A DNA stretch of 64,000 nt from JARRQJ01 sp963761035 (GTDB taxonomy: Bacteria; Pseudomonadota; Gammaproteobacteria; DRLM01): the NCBI GenBank assembly GCA_963761035.1, contig CAVXFH010000002.1, positions 2,955,964 through 3,019,963 on the forward strand, written 5' to 3'. The translations under genes were made by a program, and so were the position numbers. How positions within the stretch are numbered: the first letter of the stretch is position 1; each line of letters opens with the position of its first letter. Below the pieces are notes generated by a model. It was not told where the DNA came from, made no database searches, and saw only the letters and a program-made list of their open reading frames with translations. This document shows positions 1-9,224 of the stretch, in pieces.

Positions 1-74
1 GTGAACAGCGAAAACGCGCCTATGATCAGCAAGGCCAGTGCCAGAATCACCCCGGTGGTCTTCGCTTGATTCAT
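1..74 (-). CDS. hflC: HflC, N-terminal fragment (runs off window)
   Basis: The first 24 codons of a minus-strand gene are present; the rest lies beyond base 1. The peptide starts MNQAKTTGVILALALLIIGA, a short cytoplasmic stretch followed by one membrane anchor. Its ATG overlaps the hflK stop by one base (TAATG), which indicates translational coupling. HflC is the SPFH/prohibitin partner of HflK, and together they form the large membrane complex around the FtsH protease. The call rests on position directly after hflK and on the N-terminal anchor, since the SPFH domain itself is not visible. Confidence 0.9.
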   Translation of the reverse strand, partial: MNQAKTTGVILALALLIIGAFSLF

Positions 75-1297
75 TAGCGCGTCTCCCGATCTCGCGGCGC
101 CCTGCCGCTGGTGGCGCGTTGTCTAACATCTTCCTGCGCGGTGAGCGGCGACGGTGTCGCCCCCGCGGGGGCTTGTGAGCTAGCCGCCGTCGGCTGCTCC
201 CCCGCCGCCATGGGACGCTGCATCAATTTATCCAAAGGAAGGTACAGTAGATTGCTGCCCTTCTCCACGTCCACCAGTACCTTGCTGGTGTTACTCAATA
301 CGGTCTCCAGGGTTTCGATGTACATACGTTCCCGCGTTACTTCCGGCGCCTTTTGATACGCATGCTGTATCTGTGAAAAACGGCTGGCATCCCCTTCCGC
401 GGTGGCAATGATACGGGCCTTATAGGCGCTGGCGTCCTCGGTGATGCGCGCCGCGCCGCCGCGGGCCTTGGGAATCACTTCATTGGCGTAGGCCTCGGCC
501 TCATTAATCAAACGGTCTTCATCCTCCCGGGCGCGAATGGCGTCGAAGAAGGCCTCCTGCACTTGCTCGGGAGGCTGTGCATCCTGCAGGTTGACGCTGG
601 TGACCAATAAGCCATTGTCATAGCGATCCAGGATGCCTTGCAGCAATTCCTTGGTGCGCGCCGCCACTTCGCTGCGCCCTTCCTTGAGCACAAAATCCAT
701 CTTGCTCTTGCCCACCACCTCGCGGATGGCGCTCTCCGTGGCGTCGCGAATGGTGATCTCCGGGTCGCGATCATGGAATAGATAATCGGCCGGCGACTTG
801 ACCTTGTACTGAACGGCCAGCTTGACGTCGACGATATTCTCGTCCTGCGTCAGCATCGACGCCTCGCTTAATACAGCGGCTTGCGTCCGTCCTTCGGAAC
901 GATAACCCACTTCCACCGTGCGAATCTGGTCCACGTCGACGCGGAACACCTGCTCGATGGGGCGCGGCAGCCTGATGCTCGGTCCCGGCTGCAAGGTATC
1001 CACGTATTTGCCAAAGCGCAGCACAACCCCGCGCTCGGCGGGTTGAATGATATAAACCGAATCGATGGCCACCCAAATCACCAATACGGCGGCAATCAAG
1101 CCGACGATACCCGGCAAATTATTCCTGGCTCCGGGTCCACCGCCGCCGTTACCGCCGCCCTTACCGCCGAATAAGCCTGACAGTCTCTTCCGCAGCTTCC
1201 GTACGATTTCGTCGAGGTCCGGCGGACCGCCTTGCTGCTTGCGTCTGCCGCCCCAAGGGTCGTTATCTTTTGAACCTCCCGGTTCATTCCAGGCCAT
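74..1297 (-). CDS. hflK: HflK, FtsH-associated SPFH protein
   Basis: The 407-residue product begins MAWNEPGG, as HflK proteins do. This start has a GGAG Shine-Dalgarno eight bases upstream, so an in-frame Met eight codons earlier was not used. A Gly/Asn-rich N-terminus with the HflK-type PPDLDEIVRKL segment is followed by one membrane segment near residues 62-85, then an SPFH domain (about 90-280) and a coiled-coil tail. HflK and HflC form a membrane cage that regulates FtsH proteolysis. The gene is the fourth member of miaA-hfq-hflX-hflK-hflC. A BI-1/YccA-like protein, another FtsH modulator, is encoded about 6 kb away. Confidence 0.96.
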   Translation of the reverse strand: MAWNEPGGSKDNDPWGGRRKQQGGPPDLDEIVRKLRKRLSGLFGGKGGGNGGGGPGARNNLPGIVGLIAAVLVIWVAIDSVYIIQPAERGVVLRFGKYVDTLQPGPSIRLPRPIEQVFRVDVDQIRTVEVGYRSEGRTQAAVLSEASMLTQDENIVDVKLAVQYKVKSPADYLFHDRDPEITIRDATESAIREVVGKSKMDFVLKEGRSEVAARTKELLQGILDRYDNGLLVTSVNLQDAQPPEQVQEAFFDAIRAREDEDRLINEAEAYANEVIPKARGGAARITEDASAYKARIIATAEGDASRFSQIQHAYQKAPEVTRERMYIETLETVLSNTSKVLVDVEKGSNLLYLPLDKLMQRPMAAGEQPTAASSQAPAGATPSPLTAQEDVRQRATSGRAPRDRETR

Positions 1298-1377
1298 TCG
1301 CTGCTCCGCAATCAAATTCAAATCAAAGGTATAAGGCTCGCATTGTAGGGGTCTACGCCCATGGTGCGCAACAGAGA

Positions 1378-2727
1378 CTACGCGTTGACTGCCGCATCCG
1401 GCGTTAAATCTTCACCGATCACCGCGCACATCCCTTCTTGCGCCAGGGTTTGCCATTCATCCCCCCAAACTTCCACATCGAGAATCCAACCGCCGGTTTC
1501 ACTGGGTTCGTCGCCCTTGACCACACCGCGTTCATATAACTGGGCGCGCAGTTTCCCCGCCCCGGCGGTGAGAAAGAGACGGCGCTGAATACGTCTTGAT
1601 AAAGTCGGTCGGCCGGCTTCCCCGACAGCCAGGTGATGAATCCGCTCCGCCATGGCCGCGCGCAACACATCCAAGCCTTCGCCATTGGCAGCCGAAACCC
1701 ATACCCGCTGTATTCGACCTTCGGTGTCGCGATCGATGCGAGGGGCATGTCCATTTAGTAAATCAATTTTGTTGTACACTTCGATCTGCGGCACCTGTTC
1801 GGCATCTATTTCCTTTAATACTGCATTGACCTGGCCGATGCGTTCGCGGCGTTCATGTTCGCGGGCATCAATGACATGCAACAACAGATTGGCAACGCGG
1901 CTCTCTTCCAAGGTGGCGCGGAATGCCGCCACCAGGCTGTGCGGCAGGTGGCGGATAAAGCCCACGGTATCGGCCAGAATCACCGGACCGCAATCCGGCA
2001 AATCGATACGCCTCAAGGTCGGATCCAATGTGGCGAATAATTGATCCGCGGCGAACACCTTGGCCCCCGTCAGACGATTGAACAAGGTGGATTTACCAGC
2101 ATTGGTATAGCCTACTAAAGATACCGTTGCCGCACCGGTGCGATCCCGCGCACGGCGGCGCTCGTGGCGCTGGAGGCGAACCTTATCCAGGCGCTTATGC
2201 AACTGATGAATCCGATGCTTGATGAGTCGGCGGTCGGTTTCCAGCTGAGTCTCGCCGGGACCGCGCAGCCCGATACCGCCCTTTTGCCGTTCCAAATGGG
2301 TCCACCCTCGGACCAGACGAGTGGAAAGATGGGCTAGCTGGGCCAGTTCCACCTGCAGCTTGCCTTCGAATGTAGTGGCCCGCTGGGCAAAGATGTCGAG
2401 GATCAGCCCGGTACGATCCAGCACCCGACACCTCACCTGAGCTTCCAAATTCCGTTCCTGCGCCGGCGACAGGCTGTGGTTGAACAGTATGACTGCTGCC
2501 TGATGCAACTCGGCTTGGGCGCGAATCTCCTCGACTTTGCCTGCCCCCGCGAAGTAACCGGGATCGGGGGCGCGCCTCGATCCCTTTATGACGGCAACGG
2601 GCCGCGCCCCCGCGGAACAAGTCAGATCGTAAAACTCATCAAAGTCTTCTTGAGTCTCCGACGTCAGGATATCCAGATGAACCAGGATTGCGCGTTCACC
2701 GCCTTGAGAGCGTTCCAAAAATTGCAC
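1378..2727 (-). CDS. hflX: Ribosome-splitting GTPase HflX
   Basis: This 449-residue HflX has the N-terminal HflX domain with the SPAQERNLE and RTGLILDIFAQRA signatures. The GLRGPGETQLETDRR linker follows, then a G domain with Walker A GYTNAGKST (about 205), DTVGF as G3 and NKID as G4. In E. coli HflX splits stalled 70S ribosomes, especially under heat stress. Translation appears to start at GTG with only a weak AAGAG Shine-Dalgarno. The gene begins 18 bases after the hfq stop and is followed by hflK after about 80 bases, so the set is probably one operon. Confidence 0.97.
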   Translation of the reverse strand: MQFLERSQGGERAILVHLDILTSETQEDFDEFYDLTCSAGARPVAVIKGSRRAPDPGYFAGAGKVEEIRAQAELHQAAVILFNHSLSPAQERNLEAQVRCRVLDRTGLILDIFAQRATTFEGKLQVELAQLAHLSTRLVRGWTHLERQKGGIGLRGPGETQLETDRRLIKHRIHQLHKRLDKVRLQRHERRRARDRTGAATVSLVGYTNAGKSTLFNRLTGAKVFAADQLFATLDPTLRRIDLPDCGPVILADTVGFIRHLPHSLVAAFRATLEESRVANLLLHVIDAREHERRERIGQVNAVLKEIDAEQVPQIEVYNKIDLLNGHAPRIDRDTEGRIQRVWVSAANGEGLDVLRAAMAERIHHLAVGEAGRPTLSRRIQRRLFLTAGAGKLRAQLYERGVVKGDEPSETGGWILDVEVWGDEWQTLAQEGMCAVIGEDLTPDAAVNA

Positions 2728-2745
2728 GTTGCTCTTATCTACGCC

Positions 2746-3000
2746 TTAATCCTCGTTCCCGGGACCCGTCGATAAATCATCCGCGGCGCTGAGCTTCACT
2801 GCCCTGGCCGGTACCACGGTGGAAATAGCGTGTTTGTATACCATTTGGCTGACGCTGTTCTTTAACAACACGGCGAACTGGTCAAACGATTCCACTTGCC
2901 CCTGCAACTTAATTCCATTTACCAGATAGATGGATACCGGAATTTTCTCTTTCCGCAACACGTTCAAGAAAGGGTCTTGGAGTGATTGCCCTTTAGTCAT
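2746..3000 (-). CDS. hfq: RNA chaperone Hfq
   Basis: The 84-residue protein starts MTKGQSLQDPFLNVLRKEKI behind a strong AAGGAG site. An upstream in-frame extension of 11 codons is rejected. Sm1 (VNGIKLQGQVESFDQFAVLL) and Sm2 (VYKHAISTVVPAR, with the YKHA signature) are intact, and a short acidic C-tail follows. Hfq hexamers pair small RNAs with mRNAs; its distal face binds A-rich and its proximal face U-rich RNA. Its presence is relevant to the two small-RNA-like units at 29.9-30.1 kb, both of which end in U-rich terminators. Confidence 0.98.
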   Translation of the reverse strand: MTKGQSLQDPFLNVLRKEKIPVSIYLVNGIKLQGQVESFDQFAVLLKNSVSQMVYKHAISTVVPARAVKLSAADDLSTGPGNED

Positions 3001-3093
3001 ATTTTTCTCCTTTGTCCTTATATTAGGGCTCACGAAGGCTTCTTCAAGAAGCTTTCGCGGATTCTTTCAGCAGAAGATTAGCACATTCACTAG

Positions 3094-4035
3094 CTACGTA
3101 GCCGTCAACAGAGACTTTATATAAGCAATTGCCTTGAAATACAACTTTTGATCAAGGCAATCAAACCATTGAGCCTCTTTTTCCCGCCGTAACCAGGTCA
3201 TCTGCCGTTTTGCGAGTTGGCCGGTGGCGATGATCGACTTTGTCGTCATTTCCTCATAACTCGAGTCAGCGCACAAATAATCCCATACCTGCCTATACCC
3301 TACGCATCGCAGGGATGGCAAGTTCCGATCCAAATCGCCTCTTTGCCGCATTTGTTGGACCTCTTCGATTAAGCCTTGTTCCAACATGGTGAAAAAACGG
3401 GTTGCAATGCGTTCCCGCATCAGTTCGCGATCGCTGCATGCCAATGCAAGTTTGATTACGGGTCCTTGCCAAGGCTCTGCCGTCGGCCGTGAGAGGTATT
3501 CCGTCATAGGTACGCCACCCACCTCATAGACCTCCAAGGCCCGCTGGATTCGCTGAGGGTCGTTACGGTGGATACGGGCCGCCGCCACCGGATCTACGGC
3601 GGTAAGACGGGCATGCAGCCGAGCCCAACCTTGGTCTTCGGCCTCTTGCGCCAGGCGTGCCCGCACCACCGAATCCGCCGGGGGCAGATCCGACAGGCCG
3701 AACTGTAAGGCGCGGAAATACAGCATGGTCCCGCCAACCAATAAGGGGATACGCCCCGCCGCTATAATTTCTCTCATTTCGCGCTGGGCATCGGCGGAAA
3801 ATTGGGCGGCGGAATAGGCTTGGGTCGGGTCGAGGATATCAATCAAGCGATGCGGCGCGATACGCAGTTGTTTCGGGCCGGGTTTCGCGGTACCGATATT
3901 CATGCCGCGGTAGATCATTGCCGAATCGACGCTGATGATCTCGCAGGGAAAGTGCCGCACCAATTCCACCGCCAAGCCGGTCTTACCGGAAGCCGTGGGA
4001 CCCATGAGGAAAATGACGGGCAATGGCGCCGTCAT
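3094..4035 (-). CDS. miaA: tRNA dimethylallyltransferase MiaA
   Basis: This 313-residue enzyme transfers a dimethylallyl group to A37 of tRNAs that read UNN codons. Walker A GPTASGKTGL lies near residue 12, followed by DSAMIYRGMNIGTAKP and the LVGGTMLYF signature. The ATG giving MTAPLPVIF was chosen because residues upstream of it are not typical of the family. In many gammaproteobacteria mutL lies directly upstream. Here the upstream neighbour is a beta-glucan synthase-like gene and mutL sits about 45 kb away. Confidence 0.96.
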   Translation of the reverse strand: MTAPLPVIFLMGPTASGKTGLAVELVRHFPCEIISVDSAMIYRGMNIGTAKPGPKQLRIAPHRLIDILDPTQAYSAAQFSADAQREMREIIAAGRIPLLVGGTMLYFRALQFGLSDLPPADSVVRARLAQEAEDQGWARLHARLTAVDPVAAARIHRNDPQRIQRALEVYEVGGVPMTEYLSRPTAEPWQGPVIKLALACSDRELMRERIATRFFTMLEQGLIEEVQQMRQRGDLDRNLPSLRCVGYRQVWDYLCADSSYEEMTTKSIIATGQLAKRQMTWLRREKEAQWFDCLDQKLYFKAIAYIKSLLTAT

Positions 4036-4135
4036 TATTGCAGGTCCATGATTGTGTCTACTTCTTGCCACGCCCCTCGCACGATTATCGGTTCACCTCG
4101 GGAAGGAATATTTCAAATCCGATGTATTGACACAC

Positions 4136-6751
4136 TCAATCCAGCCGCGGCACGAAATCTCCAGCTATTTCATAGCGAGTATCCCCCAGCCACCGCGCCG
4201 GGAGACGCGGGCTGGCGCCGATCAGCGATACCAGCAGCGCCGCCGCATAGGGTATTGACTGTACCAGCACTACTATATCCCACAATAACAAATCCATAGT
4301 CTCGGTCCCCTGCCGGTAAAACAAGGCGATCGCCGCCGTCCACAGTGCCGCCATCAATATCGCCTCACTGCGGGAATCCGCGAGGGCCCTTAACAATCGC
4401 TGGGTACTCGCAAGTTTTGGGGTGCGAAAAAACGGCTTGCCCTTGGTCACCATGCCGCTCAGGATCGCCAGGGATATCGTATGCGACAGGGCCAACCCCG
4501 CCAGCGCCGCGGCGATGGTCTGGCCCACCCCCGCCTTCACCCGCGATCGATAGAGGTAAATCAGCTTGGCCAGCTTGAAGGCAAAAAAGATCAGCGGCAG
4601 GATTGAAAACATAATCAGCGGCGGGTCGATGCGCTGAGGCGCCGCTATCATCGCCACCGACCATACCAGCGCGGCCAGAGTGAACAACAGATTTATGCCG
4701 TCGGCAATCCACGGCAACCAACCCGCGACAAAGTGATACCTCTGCCATAGTGTCAACCGGCTGGGTTTGCGGCCGAAAAGCTCGCCGGCATGGCGTCGCA
4801 ATATCTGCATTGCCCCGTAGGCCCAGCGGTAACGCTGCCTCTTATAGTCCGCGAAATTGTCGGGCATCAGGCCGCGACCGTAACTGTTAGGCACGTAAAT
4901 GGCCTCGTACCCTTCCTCGAAAATGCGCAGCCCAAGATCCGCATCCTCGGTAATACACCACTCGCCCCAGCCCTGAACCTCTTTGAGGACGCTGTGCCGA
5001 ACGAGGGTCATGGTGCCGTGCTGTATAATCGCATTGCGTTCGTTGCGGGTAATCATGCCGATGTAGAAGAAGCCGCGGTATTCCGCGTAACACATGGCCT
5101 TGAAGGCATTGTTGGCACTGTCGCGATAATCCTGCGGTGCCTGAACGATCGCCACGCCGGCATGCTGAAACTGCGGCACCAGATCTCGCAACCAGTTGGG
5201 ATCCACCACGTAGTCGCTATCGATCACGCCGATGATCTCGGCCGCGGGGTCGGCGCGGTCCAGCGCGTAATTGAGCGCTCCGGCCTTGTACCCCGTCAGG
5301 GTGTCGACATGAAAGAAGCGGAAATTCGCGCCGAGCTTCGCACAATGGGCTTGCACAGGCCGCCACACGGCGGGATCGTTGGTATTGTTGTCGACGACAA
5401 TGACTTCGAATCGGGGATAATTCAGCCGCGCCAGCGCATCGAGGGTTTCGATGATCATCTCCGGCGGCTCGTTGTAGGCCGGGATGTGTATTGAGACCAG
5501 GGGAAATTGGCCGTCCGGCAACCGCGCCGCCATCGCGAGCCGTCCATGGCCGCGGCTCCAATGCGCCTCAGCCCACTCGTGGGCGTCCGCCAGCATGACC
5601 AAAATGACGCCTATCATCCCCACGACGAGCAGAACTCCGACAACGGCACTACCAAAAGTCATATATTGCTGGGTATAGTCGTGAATGATCCAAACCGCCG
5701 CCGTCGACGCCACGAAGGCGACGATGGCCAGGAAGCCGCGGCCCCTGTGACGCAGCTTGGCGCTGTCGGCGAACAAAAAAGTGAGGATAATGGCCGCGAG
5801 CAGTACGGAAAGCAGACCCAGTTTCCACCATTCAGGAGTCTTAACTACCGGCTCGTCGAATTCAAACTTCGGTTGGCGCTCAACGTTATATACACCCCAA
5901 TAGGCGCCCACCGCACCCTCGTTAATGCGTTTCCAGGGCTGATCAAAGGCCTCCATCACAAAATAATTAAGATGCTGCCGTTCGGCATAGGCGAGAAACC
6001 TGCGCAGAAAAATCGCTTCATTGGAGACCGATGCCATGGCGTCGAGGCGCGTTCTGCCGTTGCTCGGCCAACCTACCTCGGCGATCACGATGGGTTTATT
6101 GGGGAAGGTTGCCTTCAGCAATTTCAGGCGATCGTCCACATAATCCACCGCCTGATCCAACGGTATCCCTTCCCAATAGGGCAGCATGTGCACGGCAAGA
6201 AAGTCGACATGTTCGGCCATGTCTGGATTGCGGATCCAGACATGCCAAGGCTCGGCCGTACTCACCGGCACCTTCACCGCGTGGCGCGCCCGCTCCAGAT
6301 ACTCTACCAGTTGCGCCTTGGGAATATCCGCCCGCAACATCACCTCGTTGCCGACGATGAACCGGGTAACGTTGGCGTTCCGCTTGACGACCTCGATCGC
6401 CTTGCTCAATTCGGCTTCATTGTGATCCATGCGGCCGTCGATCCACGCGCCCGCCGTCACCTTTATGCCATGTGCGGCGGCGAGTCGCGGCACCTCGGCG
6501 AGGGAACCGTCCACCGAATAAATGCGCAGCGCCCTGGCTTTACCCTGTAACAGTCCGAGATCGCCCTCGATCTCCTCCACCGTGGGATATATCTCGCGCA
6601 AGGCATCCTCACCGGCGCGATACGGCGAGAAGGCAAAACCGCTGATCTGTTGAGGCCAGGGTGGTTCGGGCTGGGGTCGGTTGATCAACGCCAGAATGCT
6701 GATCATCAATGCCGCCACCGCGGTGTAAATAATCAGATTGGCGCGGTTCAC
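4136..6751 (-). CDS. GH17-GT2 fusion, NdvB/NdvC-like beta-glucan synthase
   Basis: This is an 871-residue inner-membrane protein with two catalytic modules. After an N-terminal anchor (residues 4-22), a GH17-like domain (about 35-310) shows the family acid (FIVGNEV) and nucleophile (VIAEVGWPSNG) glutamates. Three or so membrane segments follow (about 315-395), then a family 2 glycosyltransferase domain (about 415-650) with DNNTND, IDSDY, TEDADLG and QRYRW, the processive synthase motifs. Several more membrane spans make up the C-terminus. This architecture is known from Pseudomonas NdvB and rhizobial NdvC, which make periplasmic beta-1,3(1,6)-glucans. The exact linkage cannot be read from sequence. 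It is not flanked by other polysaccharide genes. Confidence 0.85.
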   Translation of the reverse strand: MNRANLIIYTAVAALMISILALINRPQPEPPWPQQISGFAFSPYRAGEDALREIYPTVEEIEGDLGLLQGKARALRIYSVDGSLAEVPRLAAAHGIKVTAGAWIDGRMDHNEAELSKAIEVVKRNANVTRFIVGNEVMLRADIPKAQLVEYLERARHAVKVPVSTAEPWHVWIRNPDMAEHVDFLAVHMLPYWEGIPLDQAVDYVDDRLKLLKATFPNKPIVIAEVGWPSNGRTRLDAMASVSNEAIFLRRFLAYAERQHLNYFVMEAFDQPWKRINEGAVGAYWGVYNVERQPKFEFDEPVVKTPEWWKLGLLSVLLAAIILTFLFADSAKLRHRGRGFLAIVAFVASTAAVWIIHDYTQQYMTFGSAVVGVLLVVGMIGVILVMLADAHEWAEAHWSRGHGRLAMAARLPDGQFPLVSIHIPAYNEPPEMIIETLDALARLNYPRFEVIVVDNNTNDPAVWRPVQAHCAKLGANFRFFHVDTLTGYKAGALNYALDRADPAAEIIGVIDSDYVVDPNWLRDLVPQFQHAGVAIVQAPQDYRDSANNAFKAMCYAEYRGFFYIGMITRNERNAIIQHGTMTLVRHSVLKEVQGWGEWCITEDADLGLRIFEEGYEAIYVPNSYGRGLMPDNFADYKRQRYRWAYGAMQILRRHAGELFGRKPSRLTLWQRYHFVAGWLPWIADGINLLFTLAALVWSVAMIAAPQRIDPPLIMFSILPLIFFAFKLAKLIYLYRSRVKAGVGQTIAAALAGLALSHTISLAILSGMVTKGKPFFRTPKLASTQRLLRALADSRSEAILMAALWTAAIALFYRQGTETMDLLLWDIVVLVQSIPYAAALLVSLIGASPRLPARWLGDTRYEIAGDFVPRLD

Positions 6752-6845
6752 AACATCACCTCGGCTGGCATTCCGTAATTTCCCTCGTCGCCGGGTACTT
6801 ACTCTACGGCGAAGTCGTATAAAATCGAAGCTTCATAGGAAAAAT

Positions 6846-6933
6846 TGGCGGAGAGGGAGGGATTCGAACCCCCGGACCCTTGCGGGTCAACGGTTTTCAA
6901 GACCGCCGCTTTCGACCGCTCAGCCACCTCTCC
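6846..6933 (-). tRNA. tRNA-Ser(UGA)
   Basis: The minus strand reads GGAGAGGTGGCTGAGCGG at the 5' end, has the anticodon loop CTTGAAA (anticodon UGA), a long class II variable arm (GTTGACCCGCAAGGGTC), the GGTTCGAATCC T-arm and an acceptor closing with CCTCTCC. The discriminator is G and CCA is encoded. The gene stands alone between the GH17-GT2 gene and the yccA-like gene. Confidence 0.97.
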
Positions 6934-7073
6934 CAAGAGGGGCAAGAGCATACCCGAAGACTTGCAACTATTTCCACAGATTCAAGTCAAAACAAGCGTT
7001 AACGGTAATGCAGCAGGTGTATTTATTGGATTTTGTTCACGTCTTAAGTACACTGTGCTTCGCTTGATCTTAA

Positions 7074-7091
7074 TATAATTCCCATACTGGA
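7074..7091 (+). promoter_or_regulatory. -10 box and Shine-Dalgarno of the yccA-like gene
   Basis: A perfect TATAAT (7074-7079) is followed by a GGAGG ribosome site about 12 bases before the ATG at 7104. No convincing -35 hexamer lies 16-18 bases upstream, so only the -10 element is supported. Confidence 0.4.
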
Positions 7092-7103
7092 GGTTTATCT
7101 GAC

Positions 7104-7772
7104 ATGAATCCGTATCAACAGCCTGTTGCCATCGGAAACACTTCGGCCGTAGCAGCGAACAAGCTGATTCGGAATACCTACACCCTGCTGGCCTTCACGC
7201 TTCTGTTCAGCGCCGCCACCGCGGGTGCGTCCATTGCGTTTAACCTGCCCTACCCCGGGATACTCATTACGATGGTGGGATATTTCGGCCTGCTATTCGC
7301 CACCTATAAATTGCGCAACAGCGCCTGGGGCCTGCTCTCAATCTTCGGACTGACCGGGTTCATGGGCCTGACCCTGGGTCCCATCGTCAGCATGTACCTG
7401 CACCTGCCTAACGGCGGCCAGACCGTGATGATGGCCATGGGTGGTACCGGCGCAATCTTCTTGGGGCTCTCGGCCTATGCGCTCACCAGCCGCAAGGACT
7501 TCAGTTTCATGGGCGGCTTTCTGATGGTGGGCATTCTCGTGGCCTTCTTGGCGGGTCTAGGGGCGATCTTCTTCCATATGCCCGGGCTGTCGCTGGCGGT
7601 GTCCGCCATGTTCGTACTGCTGATGTCGGGCATGATCCTGTTTGAAACCAGCCAACTGGTGCACGGCGGCGAAACCAATTATATCCTCGCTACCATCAGC
7701 CTCTACGTGAGCATCTACAACCTGTTCCTCAGCTTATTGCAACTGCTGGGTGCATTTAACAGCAGAAATTAA
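7104..7772 (+). CDS. BI-1/YccA family membrane protein (FtsH modulator-like)
   Basis: The 222-residue, very hydrophobic product has seven predicted membrane spans, the Bax inhibitor-1 fold. After a short N-terminus with NKLIRNTYTLLAFT it shows GLTLGPIVSMYL and the C-terminal ETSQLVHGGETNYILATISLYVSI region, cut here into parts: FETSQLVHGG, then SLYVSIYNLFL. Length matches E. coli YccA (219). YccA binds and slows FtsH and is linked to HflKC, whose genes are nearby. The family also includes YbhL-type proteins, so the exact orthologue is uncertain. It is monocistronic and ends at a strong terminator. Confidence 0.88.
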   Translation: MNPYQQPVAIGNTSAVAANKLIRNTYTLLAFTLLFSAATAGASIAFNLPYPGILITMVGYFGLLFATYKLRNSAWGLLSIFGLTGFMGLTLGPIVSMYLHLPNGGQTVMMAMGGTGAIFLGLSAYALTSRKDFSFMGGFLMVGILVAFLAGLGAIFFHMPGLSLAVSAMFVLLMSGMILFETSQLVHGGETNYILATISLYVSIYNLFLSLLQLLGAFNSRN

Positions 7773-7792
7773 TTTTCAACATAGTAGCTTAT

Positions 7793-7827
7793 AACCCCGG
7801 CCCGGAAACGAGCCGGGGTTTTTATTT
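7793..7827 (+). terminator. Intrinsic terminator after the yccA-like gene
   Basis: A nine-base stem, AACCCCGGC paired with GCCGGGGTT, has a ten-base loop and is followed by a T-rich tract (TTTTTATTT). It lies 20 bases after the yccA-like stop and overlaps the end of convergent cysG, so it separates the two transcripts. Confidence 0.85.
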
Positions 7828-9207
7828 GCCAAACCATTCCAACGTAGCGTGCAATGTCACTACTTCGCCGATGATCAGTAGGGTCGGGGCATGCACTTCC
7901 TGATTGGCCACCCGGCCCGGCAATGTTGCCAAAGTTCCGGTCAGCACCCGTTGTTTATCGGTGGTGCCCTGCTCCACCAAGGCGGCGGGCACCGCGGCTG
8001 ACATACCGTGCGCGATCAATTCACGGCACAGAACGTCCAGGCCGGCGAGCCCCATGTATACCACCAGGGTCTGCGAAGGCTGCACCAACGCATTCCAGTT
8101 GAGGTCCATGGTCCCGTCCTTGAGGTGGCCGGTGACGAACACTACGGATTGGGCGAAATCGCGGTGGGTGAGCGGGATACCCGCATAAGCGGCGCATCCG
8201 TTGGCAGCGGTGATACCCGGCACGATTTGGAAAGGGATGCCGTCCCCCGCCAAGGTGGCGATTTCCTCACCGCCGCGGCCGAAGATAAACGGATCGCCGC
8301 CCTTGAGGCGCAATACCCGCTTTCCCTCCCTCGCCAGCTTTACCAGCAATCCATTGATCTCTTCCTGGCGCAAGGCATGATAGCTGCGGCGTTTGCCCAC
8401 GTAGATGCGCTCCGCCTCACGGCGCACCAAATCGAGAATCCCATCCGCCACCAAGTGGTCATACAGGACCACATCGGCCTGCTGCATGAGCCGCAGGGCG
8501 CGAAAGGTCAACAGGTCGGGATCGCCCGGCCCGGCGCCCACCAAATAGACCTCCCCGCCGTGCAAGGTCCCCGCACCGGTTTTCGCCAATGCATTTTTCA
8601 ATGCGGCGGCGGCGGCCTCATCTTGGCCGGCGTACACCATCTCGGCGATAGGTCCGCTCAAAGCCGCTTCCCAAAAGCGGCGGCGTTCCACCCTCTTGGG
8701 AAAATGCGTCTTCACCGCATCGCGGAAGTGCGTCGCTAATTCGGCAAGCCGGCCGTAGTTCGCGGGTATCAAGGTCTCCAACCGTGCACGGAGCAGGCGA
8801 GCCAGCACCGGCGCACGCCCCCCCGAAGAGACGGCAATCGTAACGGGTGCGCGATCGATAATGGATGGAAAGATAAAAGTGCAGAGTTCGGGACGATCCA
8901 CCACATTGACCGGGATATTACGCTGTCGAGACAGCTCCGATATTTGGCGATTGATCTCATCGTCCGCCGTCGCCGCCACTGCCAGCACGCAAGCATCGAG
9001 ATGCGCGGCATTGAAAACCTCCGGCAGATGGGTAATTTGCCCGGCGTCGCGGCGTTCGCTTAATTGTCGATGCAACCGCGGTGATACTATCGTGATCCGC
9101 GCGCCGGCGCGCAACAGGGCATCCACCTTGCGCGCTGCCACCTCGCCGCCGCCCACCACCAGACAAGGGCGTTGCCGGATATCAAAAAAAAGTGGCAGGT
9201 ATTTCAT
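7822..9207 (-). CDS. cysG: Siroheme synthase CysG
   Basis: This 461-residue trifunctional enzyme has an N-terminal precorrin-2 dehydrogenase/sirohydrochlorin ferrochelatase (1-about 200) with the NAD site VVGGGEVAARK and the SSGGRAPVLARLLR segment. The C-terminal uroporphyrinogen III methyltransferase (about 215-455) carries GAGPGDPDLLTFRALR, LKGGDPFIFGRGGEE and PGITAANG. It converts uroporphyrinogen III to siroheme for sulfite and nitrite reductases. It starts 17 bases after serS and is probably cotranscribed with it. It also ends facing the yccA-like gene. Confidence 0.97.
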   Translation of the reverse strand: MKYLPLFFDIRQRPCLVVGGGEVAARKVDALLRAGARITIVSPRLHRQLSERRDAGQITHLPEVFNAAHLDACVLAVAATADDEINRQISELSRQRNIPVNVVDRPELCTFIFPSIIDRAPVTIAVSSGGRAPVLARLLRARLETLIPANYGRLAELATHFRDAVKTHFPKRVERRRFWEAALSGPIAEMVYAGQDEAAAAALKNALAKTGAGTLHGGEVYLVGAGPGDPDLLTFRALRLMQQADVVLYDHLVADGILDLVRREAERIYVGKRRSYHALRQEEINGLLVKLAREGKRVLRLKGGDPFIFGRGGEEIATLAGDGIPFQIVPGITAANGCAAYAGIPLTHRDFAQSVVFVTGHLKDGTMDLNWNALVQPSQTLVVYMGLAGLDVLCRELIAHGMSAAVPAALVEQGTTDKQRVLTGTLATLPGRVANQEVHAPTLLIIGEVVTLHATLEWFGK

Positions 9208-9224
9208 GAATCATCGAATAAAAA

